Assembly (NCBI RefSeq): GCF_002608075.1
Contig: NZ_LAHA01000004.1
Coordinates: 92,323-156,322, forward strand
Length of the DNA: 64,000 nucleotides
Reading direction: 5' to 3'
Origin: Nostoc linckia z4
GTDB lineage: Bacteria > Cyanobacteriota > Cyanobacteriia > Cyanobacteriales > Nostocaceae
The position numbers and the translations under genes were made by a program. Under the pieces are notes generated by a model, which was not told the DNA's origin, did no database searches, and saw nothing but the letters and a program-made list of their open reading frames with translations. Below, piece by piece: positions 17,600 to 27,239 of the stretch; the stretch's first letter is position 1, and each line of letters begins with the position of its first letter.

Positions 17600-17735
17600 C
17601 AATTGCTTTTTGGACTCTTGTGGTCAAAGGGAATCATGTTAAAGGGGAAAGGGAAAATACCAAACATGCACCCCCTTTCCCCTTTCCCTTTTCCCGACTT
17701 CTGCAAGAAGTCTACTCTCTATTTCCCCAACCCTG
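17600..17735. repeat. dispersed repeat element, second family, copy B
   Basis: Read in reverse, this stretch holds GTTTGGTATTTTCCCTTTCC, ATTCCCTTTGACCACAAGAG and CCAAAAAGCAATTG, the same module order as 11455-11530. The forward end has GACTTCTGCAAGAAGTC, a small hairpin. It lies between carA and the protease gene. Confidence 0.7.
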
Positions 17736-17797
17736 TTGCCTTTGACAAAAATCTTTAAAGAGTGGTTTTGCAAGAGCTTGGGCAGTTAATATTAATT

Positions 17798-18850
17798 ATG
17801 CTTCCCACTTTTTTATCCCGCACAACCTTAATTTTTGCATTCAGCGCTCTGGCGGTTTTGAATGTTGCCTGTAGTGAAGACAAACGAAACACTACGGTTG
17901 GTGGCAACGAACAACCCGTGGCAATTGGTGATGTGGCATCAGTACAGCCTAGCACCACCGAACCAGCAACACCAGAAGCTACTCCTCAACCACAGTCACC
18001 ACAGCCATCTGAAACTGAACCTAGCGTTTTTGAATTGGCTTTAGATAAAGCTGTCAGTGCTTGGAGTATCAGTCAATCTGCTCAATCTCCAGATGATTGG
18101 AATTTAGTGGCGAGTCAATACCAAGATGCCATCGCTCTGATGCGAAAAGTAGAACGGCAAACTCCAGAGTTTGGCTTCGCTCAATCCAAAATCACAGAAT
18201 ATCAGCGCCAAATCAAATATGCCAAGCAAAAAGCGACTCCCCGCCCTGCACCAATTAGGGAACCTCAAAAAATAGTAGTTGTGGTTCCCCAAGCACCAAC
18301 TACACCAAAGCTTACTTCATCTGTGTCAATTCCGGTACAACAACAATCATTACCACCGGAAACACAAAGAGCTTCATCGGCAGTGGTGATTCCAGAGCAA
18401 CCGGTATTTACAGCTCCAATTAAAAGGCGAGCTGGTGGTACGCCAATTGTGGAAGTTACTTTTAATGGGCAGCACAAGTTTGAAATGATTGTAGATACAG
18501 GAGCCAGTGGCACTGTAATCACCCAAGAAATGGCAAATTCTCTGGGAATAGTGCCAGTGGGAAAAGCGAAGGCAAACACCGCCAGTTCTAGAGCTGTGGA
18601 ATTTCCTGTGGGTTACGTTGATTCAATGGCACTTGGTGGGGTGAAAGTGAATCGAGTACCTGTGGCGATCGCTGGTACGGAACTGGAAACCGGACTTTTA
18701 GGACATGACTTTTTTGGCAATTACGATGTCACAATAAAACGTAATGTGGTAGAGTTTCGCCCGCAATTGCGATCGCAAATCAATTCCCCAGAAATTGAAC
18801 TAACTCCTCCAACTTCGTCCAAGCCGTCCCGCTTTGCAGAATATCCTTAG
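17798..18850 (+). CDS. retropepsin-like aspartic protease, lipoprotein
   Basis: The N-terminus has a signal peptide ending in a lipobox with LNVACSED (Cys25), followed by a Pro/Thr/Glu-rich linker, an alpha-helical segment (about 80-140) and a second Pro/Gln linker. The last 145 residues form a retroviral-type aspartic protease domain with catalytic Asp233 in [12 protein letters not shown] and the flap-like [14 protein letters not shown], then [15 protein letters not shown]. Such domains act as homodimers, since only one DTG is present. The ATG at 17798 gives the signal peptide; a GTG at 17762 is less likely. The last 71 bases overlap trpD, which is convergent. Confidence 0.8.
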   Translation: MLPTFLSRTTLIFAFSALAVLNVACSEDKRNTTVGGNEQPVAIGDVASVQPSTTEPATPEATPQPQSPQPSETEPSVFELALDKAVSAWSISQSAQSPDDWNLVASQYQDAIALMRKVERQTPEFGFAQSKITEYQRQIKYAKQKATPRPAPIREPQKIVVVVPQAPTTPKLTSSVSIPVQQQSLPPETQRASSAVVIPEQPVFTAPIKRRAGGTPIVEVTFNGQHKFEMIVDTGASGTVITQEMANSLGIVPVGKAKANTASSRAVEFPVGYVDSMALGGVKVNRVPVAIAGTELETGLLGHDFFGNYDVTIKRNVVEFRPQLRSQINSPEIELTPPTSSKPSRFAEYP

Positions 18851-19982
18851 CGATTTTAATTCCTTGGGCATGATCGAGGAATGGTATTGTCCCCGCTACT
18901 TGCAGCGCCAAGGAAGCATTTAAAGCCACTGCATCCTGTTGGGCCTGAGTACCTTTGCCTTGGAGGACAGCTTTGAGAATCACCGCATTCTCTTGCACAT
19001 CCCCACCCCGAAGCATACCTATGGGAGCAGGTGTAACATCCAAATCCAAAGGATTAACAGTAGTTAACTGCACTTCTCCTTCAGATAACACCGCCAAGTC
19101 AGTTATATCTCCTAACCCAGCCTCATCGAGTTTTTCTCGCCCGTGCAACACTATGGCCTTTTCCTTGCCCAAATTCTGTAAAGCCTGGGCAACCGTCGCT
19201 AAAAGTTTGGGAGTGAATAACCCCACCACTTGCCCGGTTGGACGCAAGGGATTTACTAAAGGCCCTAGTAGATTAAACACTGTGCGTACCCTCAGAGTCC
19301 GGCGTAATGAGGCCACTGCTTTCAGTGCTGGATGCCAACCAGGGGCAAACAAGAAAGTAATTCCCACTTCCTGTAAAGCTGCTTGCACTTTTTCACTAGG
19401 GGCACTCAAATTTACACCCAAAGCTTCCAATACATCAGCACTGCCAGTGAGACTTGAAGCTGAACGATTGCCGTGTTTGGCAACGGGTACGCCATAAGCA
19501 GCGACAACAAAAGCAACGGCTGTGGAAATATTAAAAGTTGACGAACCATCTCCACCAGTGCCGCAGGTGTCTATTACGGAAAAAGACGCGGGGACATGGG
19601 GACGCTCTGACGCGGGGAAATTATTCTCCCTGTCTCCCTGTCCTCCGAAGTTTGGATCGGAGGAAGCCTCCGCTCCAACTTCTCTCCGTGTCCCCCCGTC
19701 CTCCGAAGTTTGGATCGGAGGAAGCCTTTGCTCCAACTTCTCTCCGTGTCCTCCTATAGATTGGGCTTGTAATACTTCAGCCATGCCGGTCAACTCGTCG
19801 GCCGAAACGCCTTTAAAGTTCAGTGCTGTTAAAATTGCTCCTGATAACTCTGGAGGAACGGCTTCACTGAGCCAACCTTGCATTAATTCAGCAGCTTGAG
19901 TACGCGACAATGATTCGCCATCTATTAGTTGTTGCAGCAGAACAGAATAGGATTCTTGTGCAGGAATTGGTGAAGTAGTCAT
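18780..19982 (-). CDS. trpD: anthranilate phosphoribosyltransferase with a repeat insertion
   Basis: The enzyme joins anthranilate and PRPP in tryptophan synthesis. The signatures [27 protein letters not shown], and [30 protein letters not shown] are intact. At 400 residues it is about 55 longer than the family. The excess is a Gly/Arg/Glu-rich segment (about 76-130, with [19 protein letters not shown]) after the first helical domain and just before the GTGGD strand. That segment is coded by dispersed-repeat DNA. The 3' end overlaps the protease gene by 71 bases. No other trp gene is adjacent. Confidence 0.92.
   Translation of the reverse strand: MTTSPIPAQESYSVLLQQLIDGESLSRTQAAELMQGWLSEAVPPELSGAILTALNFKGVSADELTGMAEVLQAQSIGGHGEKLEQRLPPIQTSEDGGTRREVGAEASSDPNFGGQGDRENNFPASERPHVPASFSVIDTCGTGGDGSSTFNISTAVAFVVAAYGVPVAKHGNRSASSLTGSADVLEALGVNLSAPSEKVQAALQEVGITFLFAPGWHPALKAVASLRRTLRVRTVFNLLGPLVNPLRPTGQVVGLFTPKLLATVAQALQNLGKEKAIVLHGREKLDEAGLGDITDLAVLSEGEVQLTTVNPLDLDVTPAPIGMLRGGDVQENAVILKAVLQGKGTQAQQDAVALNASLALQVAGTIPFLDHAQGIKIAKDILQSGTAWTKLEELVQFLGN
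19585..19755. repeat. repeat insertion in trpD with an internal 58-base tandem copy
   Basis: The insertion contains TCCTCCGAAGTTTGGATCGG at 19641 and again at 19699, a period of 58 bases, each followed by AGGAAGCCT and CTCCAACTTCTCTCCGTGTC. Because 58 is not a multiple of three, the two copies are translated in different frames ([11 protein letters not shown] and [10 protein letters not shown]), yet the gene stays open. The flanks carry GACGCGGGGACATGGGGACG. Confidence 0.8.
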
Positions 19983-20202
19983 TGCTAGGTTTTTCTGTTG
20001 TGGGGTGTAGCTATGTTGCAGGGCATGGGAGCTATCCTACCGGAAAATTAGCTTTCATCAAAGTTACAACAAAATTCAGAAGTCAGAATTCAAATAGCCT
20101 TTCGGAGTAGCTTTGAAGTGTAAATTGTGTACTTCATGCTTCTTGAAATGTGCTGTAAGTTTAAAATTCTAGGTTTAACTGTAAAGCCGTATTCATAAGA
20201 TT

Positions 20203-21042
20203 CTAATTTTGTAATTTTTTATGCAAATCAAGTTTAAGTTTGTAATTAGTAATAAATAACTCTTTTCCTTTGGCAGCACTACTTTGTTTGTAGTTATTCA
20301 TGCCATATTGCAATTGCCACTCTGAAATGTTAGCCCATTGAAAATTTTCTCGAATTTGTGGAGAATCATCGTAAGTGATTAGCCAACGGTGATGACATTG
20401 TTGCAACAGTTCGGCAAATCTTTGATGTTGAAATGAAGTATGCAAGTTACCGTATTTTCCATATAGCTTTGATTTGGTAGCAATAAAATATGGTGGATCT
20501 AAAAACAAAAATACTTTTTCACCTTCCTTGGGTAATAGGTAACTATAATCTAAATTAGTAATTTCTACATTTTTTGTCAAAATAGTTTCTAATTTTTCCA
20601 GCCTTTCTATTGAAGAATTAGTAAAGCGTTTATGAAAAGCTTCTTGGGAAAAACCACCTGATTCAACAGTGCCAGAAAATGTAATTCTATTGAGGACAAA
20701 AAAGCGAACTGCTCTGTCAAAATCAGATAAATGATTGACATTGATGGTAGCCAATTCTGTAAAAAGTAATTTACCGTCTGTGTATTTGGCTTTAATATAT
20801 CGAATTTCTTTAACTAACTCAGGTAAATGAGATTGGGCAAACTTCCAAAATAAGAAGAGTTCGCGGTTTAAATCGTTAATCCAAATTTTGAGTTTGGGAA
20901 ATTTTTGTTTTAAATAAATAAATACAGAACCACCACCGACGAAAGGCTCTCGAAATTCATCAAAATTTTCTGGTAAGTATTCAACTATTTGATTTATTGC
21001 TTTTGATTTACCACCAGGATAGCGCAGAGGGCTTTTGAGCAT
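20203..21042 (-). CDS. DNA adenine N6-methyltransferase, D12 (Dam) class
   Basis: The protein is a 279-residue D12-class methyltransferase: SAM-binding motif in REPFVGGGSVFIYL after the N-terminal LRYPGGKSKA, WINDLNRELFLFW, and the catalytic DPPY (Asp182). No restriction gene is next to it, so it is probably a solitary GATC-type or related enzyme. Solitary Dam-like enzymes acting on GATC are established in Nostoc, and HIP1 (GCGATCGC) contains GATC, so it may act on those sites; the specificity is inferred. Confidence 0.85.
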   Translation of the reverse strand: MLKSPLRYPGGKSKAINQIVEYLPENFDEFREPFVGGGSVFIYLKQKFPKLKIWINDLNRELFLFWKFAQSHLPELVKEIRYIKAKYTDGKLLFTELATINVNHLSDFDRAVRFFVLNRITFSGTVESGGFSQEAFHKRFTNSSIERLEKLETILTKNVEITNLDYSYLLPKEGEKVFLFLDPPYFIATKSKLYGKYGNLHTSFQHQRFAELLQQCHHRWLITYDDSPQIRENFQWANISEWQLQYGMNNYKQSSAAKGKELFITNYKLKLDLHKKLQN

Positions 21043-21209
21043 AACGGAAAAATATACATAAATTTACTTTATATTTTTCAAATATATATACAAATAACTA
21101 GTAGAAAATTGTTATTTAAAATTTGTAAGTAGTTTATTTACAAAAGCAACTATAAATCCGAATAATGTCTAAAATTTTTAATACTAACTTCTAGCTAAGA
21201 CTGACTTTT

Positions 21210-21935
21210 ATGACTCGTTCTGCACCTTATCAACCTTTGTGGTTACGAATTCTTCATGGTGTGAGTGCAATTTTAGCGATCGCCGCAATTATTACTGGAT
21301 TTCTAGTTTACAACACTTACGATCGCCGTTTTGGTAGCATAGCATTTCTTCAACTTCCGGAGATTCAAGACATTCACGGAACTATTGCATTGTGTTTCTT
21401 GCTTGTTCTACCTGCTTTTGCCCTTTATAGCTTTCATGCGGGACAAAAGCGGCTTGTTCAATCTGATTCTATACAACAATTAAGTCAAGTTGGCAAGCCC
21501 ATTTGGTGGGTTAGCTTGCAACGTTTAGCAAACACTCTCATGCTCATCGCTGCTATTTTAGCTGTGAACTCAGGCAGAATGATGAAGGAAGAGTGGCTCC
21601 CCAGAAGAGAGTTTTATCATATTTGGTATTCTCTTCACCTTAGTGCTTGGGTTGTCATGGTTTGCTGTGTAGCAATTCATCTTTTGATGTCTGCTAAGGT
21701 GGGTGGTGCGCCGTTGTTATTGTCGATATTTTCCTGGAAGTTTCGACCAGAAGATAGCCCTGGACAATGGTCTAACCGTTTTCGTGGTTGGTTGAGTAGG
21801 TCAGCTAATCTCAGTGGGTTAATGAATAATTTTACGCAAAACAATTTTTATCTCAGAATCATTGAGGTCATTGTATTGGCTGGAATTGTTACAGCCTTTG
21901 TCTTACCTGTATTTTTCTCTGGTGGTGAGTCTTAA
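21210..21935 (+). CDS. cytochrome b/b561-like membrane protein
   Basis: The 241-residue protein has four to five membrane helices and an N-terminus typical of bacterial cytochrome b domains (LWLRILHGVSAILAIAAIITGFLVY). Histidines placed within helices (LHGV, DIHG, YSLHLSAW, VAIHLLM) could bind two hemes. A C-terminal helix follows a charged loop of about 40 residues. It could pass electrons in the thylakoid or plasma membrane; the partner is not in the window. The Hli gene downstream is on the same strand but has its own 165-base leader. Confidence 0.7.
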   Translation: MTRSAPYQPLWLRILHGVSAILAIAAIITGFLVYNTYDRRFGSIAFLQLPEIQDIHGTIALCFLLVLPAFALYSFHAGQKRLVQSDSIQQLSQVGKPIWWVSLQRLANTLMLIAAILAVNSGRMMKEEWLPRREFYHIWYSLHLSAWVVMVCCVAIHLLMSAKVGGAPLLLSIFSWKFRPEDSPGQWSNRFRGWLSRSANLSGLMNNFTQNNFYLRIIEVIVLAGIVTAFVLPVFFSGGES

Positions 21936-22100
21936 GTAATTATTGTTTGCGTGATATTAATTATACTAAAAACCTATGTAACCAAATATCTACTGAATAA
22001 TTTATTGGCTTTTAGTTTATGTTGCAATTTCGTAAAAATCTGATACATTACTTTACATAACGTTAAAACCGTTACAAAATAGAACCTTGGAGTGTTAATT

Positions 22101-22280
22101 ATGTCAAACGCTAACAAGACTACGCCTTCAGTTTCAGAAGATCCTAATGCTTTACGCTGGGGCTTTACTCCTCAGAGTGAAAACTGGAATGGTCGTTTGG
22201 CAATGATTGGTTTTTTAGCCGCCATTCTCATTGAAGCGTTCTCCGGTCAAGGGATTTTACATTTCTGGGGCATTTTATAA
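22101..22280 (+). CDS. high-light-inducible protein (one-helix chlorophyll-binding)
   Basis: The protein has 59 residues and a single membrane helix with the chlorophyll-binding motif [16 protein letters not shown] (ExxNxRxAM type). Hli proteins bind chlorophyll and carotenoid and protect photosystem II and chlorophyll synthesis under stress. The ATG at 22101 has a Shine-Dalgarno-like TTGGAG about eight bases upstream, so the GTG at 22092 is unlikely. Confidence 0.9.
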   Translation: MSNANKTTPSVSEDPNALRWGFTPQSENWNGRLAMIGFLAAILIEAFSGQGILHFWGIL

Positions 22281-22342
22281 TTAGTCATTAGTCATTAGTC
22301 ATCAGTCATTTGTTCTTTGTGAATACAGATGACTAATGACTA
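22281..22342. repeat. AGTCATT-type inverted repeat
   Basis: TTAGTCATTAGTCATTAGTC on one side and GATGACTAATGACTA on the other form a hairpin with a loop of about 25 bases. It lies between the convergent Hli and 362-aa genes and may end both transcripts. Confidence 0.5.
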
Positions 22343-22352
22343 TTGCCAACAG

Positions 22353-23441
22353 CTAGCGTGATGAACGGAATATTACACGGCCTGGTGATTCTTCATGGTT
22401 AATTCGGGCATATACCCGCAGACAAGTTAAGACTTCCCCAGGAGTACCGCCAAAATCTAGTTGTAAGTCATCTTTGGATGAAGTACAAATATCTGCGTAA
22501 AGTCCGGATAACTGGCGAATCCGGACTTCATTACCAGCGTTAATGCCTTTATCGGCGATTTTCTTGAGAATGCGGCGAGATTCGTTTTGTAGCTTTCCCC
22601 ACCAGGAATAACGTTGTGCGGGTGGTACAAAAACCAAGGAGTGTATTGCTTCATCCATATCAATCCAAGCACGCAAAATAGACAGGGGATCGTTACTTTC
22701 TTCGGCTTTTTGGGTGCGTTGACAGCGATCGCTCAAAGCATTAATGTATTGACTTTGTTGTTCGGCTTTGGAATTGAGCGAAACTATATCAAAGCTACAA
22801 ACACTTTTTAACGCATGATAAAAGTTTGGTTCTATTTCTAGAAATTTCATATATAAAAGTAAGAATCCTGTGGAAAAATCGGATTCATTACTTTGCAGAT
22901 TTTGAGATAAACTTAGTCCCTGAGTTTGAACAGTACCGCTAAGTCCAGGGTAGATAATTTCATCGCGGATAAAAGGAAGTTGAAAAAGATTAGCATTGTC
23001 GGCCATCGCGCCAACTGCTTGCGCCATATCTAAAGTACGCTTTTGCCAAGATGCAGCTAAATCTTCTGGTACTCGTAATAACTTGCGTTGAATTTCATGC
23101 CATAAATCTGAGTCAGTTTGACTTTGCAATGGAGAATTACCCAGATAATAATTAAGTTCTGCATCAGCATTGAAAGCTTCCCTTAAATCATTGAGTTTTA
23201 ATGGATTTTGGGAAGTTATAATCACATCTTCCCAACCAATATCTGGGTGTAAAGGTGTAGGTGCAGGTTGCAATAAGTTATGAAGTTCTTGTAGCAACTC
23301 ATCGCATACCTCAACTCCTGAATCTTGGGAAAATTCTGCACGAGCCTGATTTAAAGTAGTTTCTAGACCGTAGAGAGTAAACCGTAATAATTGGGCTAAT
23401 TGTGAGTTTTGTATTTCTAATAATTTCCGGAAATGGTGCAT
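22353..23441 (-). CDS. unrecognised 362-aa protein of the SrfB/dynamin operon
   Basis: I do not recognise a family. The protein is soluble, mostly alpha-helical by composition, with a leading helix rich in Leu/Gln (MHHFRKLLEIQNSQLAQLLR) and a conserved-looking aromatic segment (VFVPPAQRYSWWGKLQNESR). The C-terminal 60 residues (VRIRQLSGLYADICTSS onward, ending RVIFRSSR) look beta-rich. It is the last gene of a set with the Hsp70-like and dynamin-like genes, 129 bases behind the former. In Salmonella-type srfABC operons a third protein (SrfA) accompanies SrfB and SrfC; this could be its counterpart by position, but I cannot show homology. Confidence 0.7.
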   Translation of the reverse strand: MHHFRKLLEIQNSQLAQLLRFTLYGLETTLNQARAEFSQDSGVEVCDELLQELHNLLQPAPTPLHPDIGWEDVIITSQNPLKLNDLREAFNADAELNYYLGNSPLQSQTDSDLWHEIQRKLLRVPEDLAASWQKRTLDMAQAVGAMADNANLFQLPFIRDEIIYPGLSGTVQTQGLSLSQNLQSNESDFSTGFLLLYMKFLEIEPNFYHALKSVCSFDIVSLNSKAEQQSQYINALSDRCQRTQKAEESNDPLSILRAWIDMDEAIHSLVFVPPAQRYSWWGKLQNESRRILKKIADKGINAGNEVRIRQLSGLYADICTSSKDDLQLDFGGTPGEVLTCLRVYARINHEESPGRVIFRSSR

Positions 23442-23570
23442 TTATATTACCTTTTATTATCTCACGCAGAGGCGCAGAGGCGCAAAGAAAAAGAGCTTTT
23501 TTCTATCTCATACTAAGACGCAATACCTCATAAAAATCTCTGCGTCTGTGCGTCTGTGCGCGAACAAATT

Positions 23571-26543
23571 CTAATGTATACCGCAAAATGGATCGCGTTC
23601 CTTATCAACTTCATTAGGCTGTAATTCTAATTCAGCCAGATAAACGCATCCTTCTTGTTGAAGACATTCTTGATTTGTTGATGTCCAATAGGGTACTTCA
23701 CCTGCGTGCATTCGTAAAATCCCTTGGTTATCCAGAGTTACACGATATTGGCAAGGATAATCTGTTGTGGTGTCTGGTTTACTGAGTGCGCCAATTCTGA
23801 TCCATTTTTTTGTTTGGGTTTCGGCGTCTGTTTGATAAACATAGAAAGTATGCTGGCCAGTTTTAGGGAAAGGAGGTAAGGGATTACTAATTAATCCGAT
23901 TCCTGGTTGTGTTACACCATCACGCAAGTAATGAAATGTTTGGAAGGAACTATTATTATTTCCCACTTCAAATACTAAATGATAGGCATCTGTGCGATCC
24001 ACAGTTGCAGATTCGATGACATTGACTGCAATATCACCGTCATTTAAGTCTTTATTGGGGCGTTCTACGGCGATATTCCACATCAATTTTCCATCAGCAA
24101 ATAACTCAGAAGTTTCTGAAAATACTGCTGCTAAATCAATGCCAGAAACATCTATTAAGTAATGCGGATTTCCTTGACACAGCAATACATTAAATTCTAG
24201 AGTTTGGTCGATTTCAAACTGGACTTTGATTTTTTTCAAAAAATCCGCTTCTTCCATTCCTAATTTATTCATCAGGTTTTTACCGTCGAAGCTACCCCAA
24301 AGTCGTAAATCTCCTTCTTCGTAATCTTGGCGGTAGATAATGTTAGTTAATTGTATCCCTTGCCAAGGAGTGCGAACTTTGGCTACAGTTTCCCAAGGTG
24401 CTAATTGATAAAGTTCTTGACCCGCTTTAAATATAGTTAATAAATCATTGCTTTGGGTTTTGCGTTTGAAGTTGCAGGGCAAATAATAAAACAGGTTTTT
24501 GACATCAATTTCTAGCTGATTAGCTCCCTTACGTAGCAAAGTTTTCGATTCTTCTGGGTCGAATCTCAACCTACGTAATTTTTCCGCGTAGCAAGCACCG
24601 GCGGAGGTGGCTAATTTTGTAAATTCCAAAACAAAAGTAATGCGTTCTGGATTCCAAACAAAATAAGGCGATTTACTAAATTCTTGATAAATTTGCCGCT
24701 GTACTAAGTCGAGATTGCAGGTTTTTCCAGAGAGAATTAACCAATCAACTTTTTGAGAATTCCAAGAATCTTTGGTGAGATCTTCGGGACGCAAACGGCT
24801 TTCCATCAATCCTTTAGCAATTCCGATGGCTTCTTTAATTCCTGAAACTGCGGCTCGTTCAAATTGACGATTGTCCAAGGTGACGCAGATGTTATTTGGG
24901 TCTTGGACTGGTAATTTAATGACACTTTGAGCTAAGAGTTCAGAAATTTCTTGTTCAGAAAGGGTGAAGGTTAATAAAGAATCGTCAGTTGGTGGTTTTT
25001 GACCGAGTTTCAGTTTTGCTGCTTCTGCATAATCCCACAAAAGATAAAATGTTTGTAGGCGTTGTGGTGCTTGTTGCCAACGAGTAGGTAAGACTTTTTC
25101 GGCAGTATCAAGAGCATCTTTATAAGCAATGTCACCCTCTGGATTTTCTTTATCTAAACATTTTAAAAGGCTGCCAGTTTTAAACTTACCTTGTTCTAAG
25201 AATCGGTCGTTTAATTCAGAATTAATTAAATCTTCTAGCTTTTCGCTTTCGATGTCGCCAGTGGTGACTGCTGTTAATAAAAAGTCAGCGATCGCCACTT
25301 TTAAAAGTCGAAAAATTCGCAGTGTAATTAACTCACCACCTAACTGCAAATGTCCAGAGGAACCTAATAGTTTGGGAGTCAGTTTATAATAACGTCCTCC
25401 TAAACCCCTGTCTTCATAATCACCAAAAGCTGGGGTTTTATCTTCCAAAGTCAACTCAATTAAAGCCAAGTCTGTGGTTCCGCCGCCGATATCCAAAACG
25501 AGAACATTTTGCGACCATTTATTTCCAGTTTGGCGACAACGAGTTTTAAATGATTCAATACCAATATTTAAATTCCCGCCAAATTCTCGCCACAAAAAGA
25601 ATATCGCCACAGAAACAGCTTCATCATAAGCAGTTTGGACATCATCTATGGCCAATTGTTCAACTAATTCTTTAACTTCCTTGCGAACAACCGGCGGGGC
25701 GACTGTTGGATAGGTGACAACTGCTGTTAACAAATCCCCTTCTGAAAATCTACGTCGTGCCCGTTGGCGATAGTCTTCAGTTAACTTTATTAAATGCGCC
25801 CAAGCAGATTGAATTAATTCTTTAGCAGTAATTGTTTCTTCCTGACCATCCAAAATTACTGAAAACGATCGCTCTTGGCCAAAATAGCGTTTTGGTGAAT
25901 GATAAAACCTGCTAATAATTTCCTTTAAAGTACTGCTTGTACCTTGGGCGATGGCTTTTTTTCTATTATCTCTAGCTTCTCTACCCATCCGCAGTTGTAA
26001 TTCCCCTAAATGGCAGATTTCTGATTCGCTAGGAATCTCTGTTTCCCGCCTATCTATATCCAGCACAACAGGAATCAAATTTTGCGATTCTAAAGTAGGA
26101 ACGCGGAAGACTTCGTGATAAATTTGATAGAGTTTTTTGCTGACAGCGCGACGAAATCTTTCGCTATTTCCTAAACAAAGTTCAATTTGGCGAATCGCTT
26201 CTAAAAATCTCTCTTTGTTATCAGATTCAAAAACTTCACTTAATTTTCTTGGTTCTATTTCTAGGTTTTTACTAATTTCTAAAATAAACTTTTCCCAATC
26301 TTCATCACTGACATCTGGTAAAGCTATAGCAGCAGGAGAACTCAGCCATTGCGATAAGCGATCGCGCAATCGCATTTCTTGTTCTTTGGGTAAAATTTCG
26401 GTGATGGGTACTTCAATGGGATCGAAAAGTGTAACTGTAGAATTCGACGTACCAAAATCTAATGCAAACCATCCGGGAAATCTTTTTTGTTGTTTCTCGT
26501 TTGGCTGTTTATCAGTATAGTTGTGCAATTGAAAAGAGTTCAT
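23571..26543 (-). CDS. SrfB-like protein with Hsp70/actin-type ATPase domain
   Basis: The protein has 990 residues. Its first two thirds form an actin/Hsp70-type ATPase: phosphate-1 loop WFALDFGTSNSTVTLF (28-35 core), phosphate-2 VLVLDIGGGTTDLALI (about 346-360) and an adenosine-loop-like VDWLILSGKTCNLDLV (about 598). The last third, from about residue 700, is beta-rich (WQGIQLTNIIYRQDYEEGD onward) rather than an Hsp70 substrate domain. Size and layout fit the SrfB family. It follows a dynamin-like GTPase gene, as SrfB accompanies the GTPase SrfC in proteobacteria. No signal peptide or membrane segment is visible, so it is cytosolic. A plain Hsp70 relative is the alternative. Confidence 0.7.
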   Translation of the reverse strand: MNSFQLHNYTDKQPNEKQQKRFPGWFALDFGTSNSTVTLFDPIEVPITEILPKEQEMRLRDRLSQWLSSPAAIALPDVSDEDWEKFILEISKNLEIEPRKLSEVFESDNKERFLEAIRQIELCLGNSERFRRAVSKKLYQIYHEVFRVPTLESQNLIPVVLDIDRRETEIPSESEICHLGELQLRMGREARDNRKKAIAQGTSSTLKEIISRFYHSPKRYFGQERSFSVILDGQEETITAKELIQSAWAHLIKLTEDYRQRARRRFSEGDLLTAVVTYPTVAPPVVRKEVKELVEQLAIDDVQTAYDEAVSVAIFFLWREFGGNLNIGIESFKTRCRQTGNKWSQNVLVLDIGGGTTDLALIELTLEDKTPAFGDYEDRGLGGRYYKLTPKLLGSSGHLQLGGELITLRIFRLLKVAIADFLLTAVTTGDIESEKLEDLINSELNDRFLEQGKFKTGSLLKCLDKENPEGDIAYKDALDTAEKVLPTRWQQAPQRLQTFYLLWDYAEAAKLKLGQKPPTDDSLLTFTLSEQEISELLAQSVIKLPVQDPNNICVTLDNRQFERAAVSGIKEAIGIAKGLMESRLRPEDLTKDSWNSQKVDWLILSGKTCNLDLVQRQIYQEFSKSPYFVWNPERITFVLEFTKLATSAGACYAEKLRRLRFDPEESKTLLRKGANQLEIDVKNLFYYLPCNFKRKTQSNDLLTIFKAGQELYQLAPWETVAKVRTPWQGIQLTNIIYRQDYEEGDLRLWGSFDGKNLMNKLGMEEADFLKKIKVQFEIDQTLEFNVLLCQGNPHYLIDVSGIDLAAVFSETSELFADGKLMWNIAVERPNKDLNDGDIAVNVIESATVDRTDAYHLVFEVGNNNSSFQTFHYLRDGVTQPGIGLISNPLPPFPKTGQHTFYVYQTDAETQTKKWIRIGALSKPDTTTDYPCQYRVTLDNQGILRMHAGEVPYWTSTNQECLQQEGCVYLAELELQPNEVDKERDPFCGIH

Positions 26544-26583
26544 TATAACAAGTATTTCTGTTTAACTGTGGCTTTTTTATAGA

Positions 26584-26657
26584 GCGTAGGCGTAGCCTGC
26601 CTTAGACATCGCTCTTTCATCCAAAAGCGTAGGCGTAGCCCGCCATAGGCATCGCTA
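26584..26657. repeat. direct repeat of GCGTAGGCGTAGCC module
   Basis: GCGTAGGCGTAGCCTGCC at 26584 recurs at 26627 (period 43), each followed by TAG(A/G)CATCGCT. It lies between the SrfB-like gene and the nuclease remnant, inside what is probably one transcription unit. Confidence 0.65.
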
Positions 26658-26663
26658 TAATTA

Positions 26664-27137
26664 CTAAGTTGATGTTGAAGATTCTTGCTCGCTTATAAGT
26701 CTTACTTGTTCTACGATTAAACTAAGTAATTTGGCAACTTCTTCCATCGACATACCAAGAGCTAAGAACTGAGGTACAAGTTCAAGTTTTACTTGTTCTC
26801 GTCCTATTTCTACTCCTTGCTGTAGTCCCTCTTGTTTAGCTTCTTGATAAACCCTAGTTTCTTCTAACTTAACTCCTAACATGGCCTCTACCTCTTCACG
26901 ACTTAAGTTGGCAAATTTATAAACAGCAATTGTTGTGATTACATCTATTATCTCTTGCTTAGCCAAGACAGTTATCTGTTCTTGTTCCACCCGTTCAATT
27001 AAACGTTTCGCTTGTTCCACCATTTGAGTTTCTGAAGCGATAGTTAACTGCATCAAACTGATACCAACTTTTTGCTCATCAGGATTACCTAACTCATCCA
27101 AATAAATCCTTTGTACTTGAGAACTGTTTATTAATGA
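26664..27137 (-). pseudogene. C-terminal remnant of an Rpn/PD-(D/E)XK transposase-like nuclease
   Basis: The frame matches the C-terminal half of the Rpn-type recombination-promoting nuclease family: LDELGNPDEQ, then SLMQLTIASE, IDVITTIAVYKFANLSREEVEAMLG, and the trailing EGLQQGVEIGREQ coiled segment. The N-terminal nuclease half is missing. The only in-frame start is a weak TTG at 27101, and the family-like reading continues upstream of it (SSQVQRIY) before losing similarity. It is a decayed, truncated copy sitting within the SrfB/dynamin operon. Confidence 0.65.
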
Positions 27138-27239
27138 CCTGTGAATACGAGTCTTAAGAAGAATTCAGGAGTCAGAATTCAGAATTCAGAAGGCTTTGCT
27201 TGTAAATTGTGGGTTTTTACTGGATCATCTAAAAACATC

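Noticed and set aside
18955..19899. Long antisense frames inside trpD
   Set aside because: They oppose a confidently identified gene, and their sequences show the composition expected of a shadow frame.
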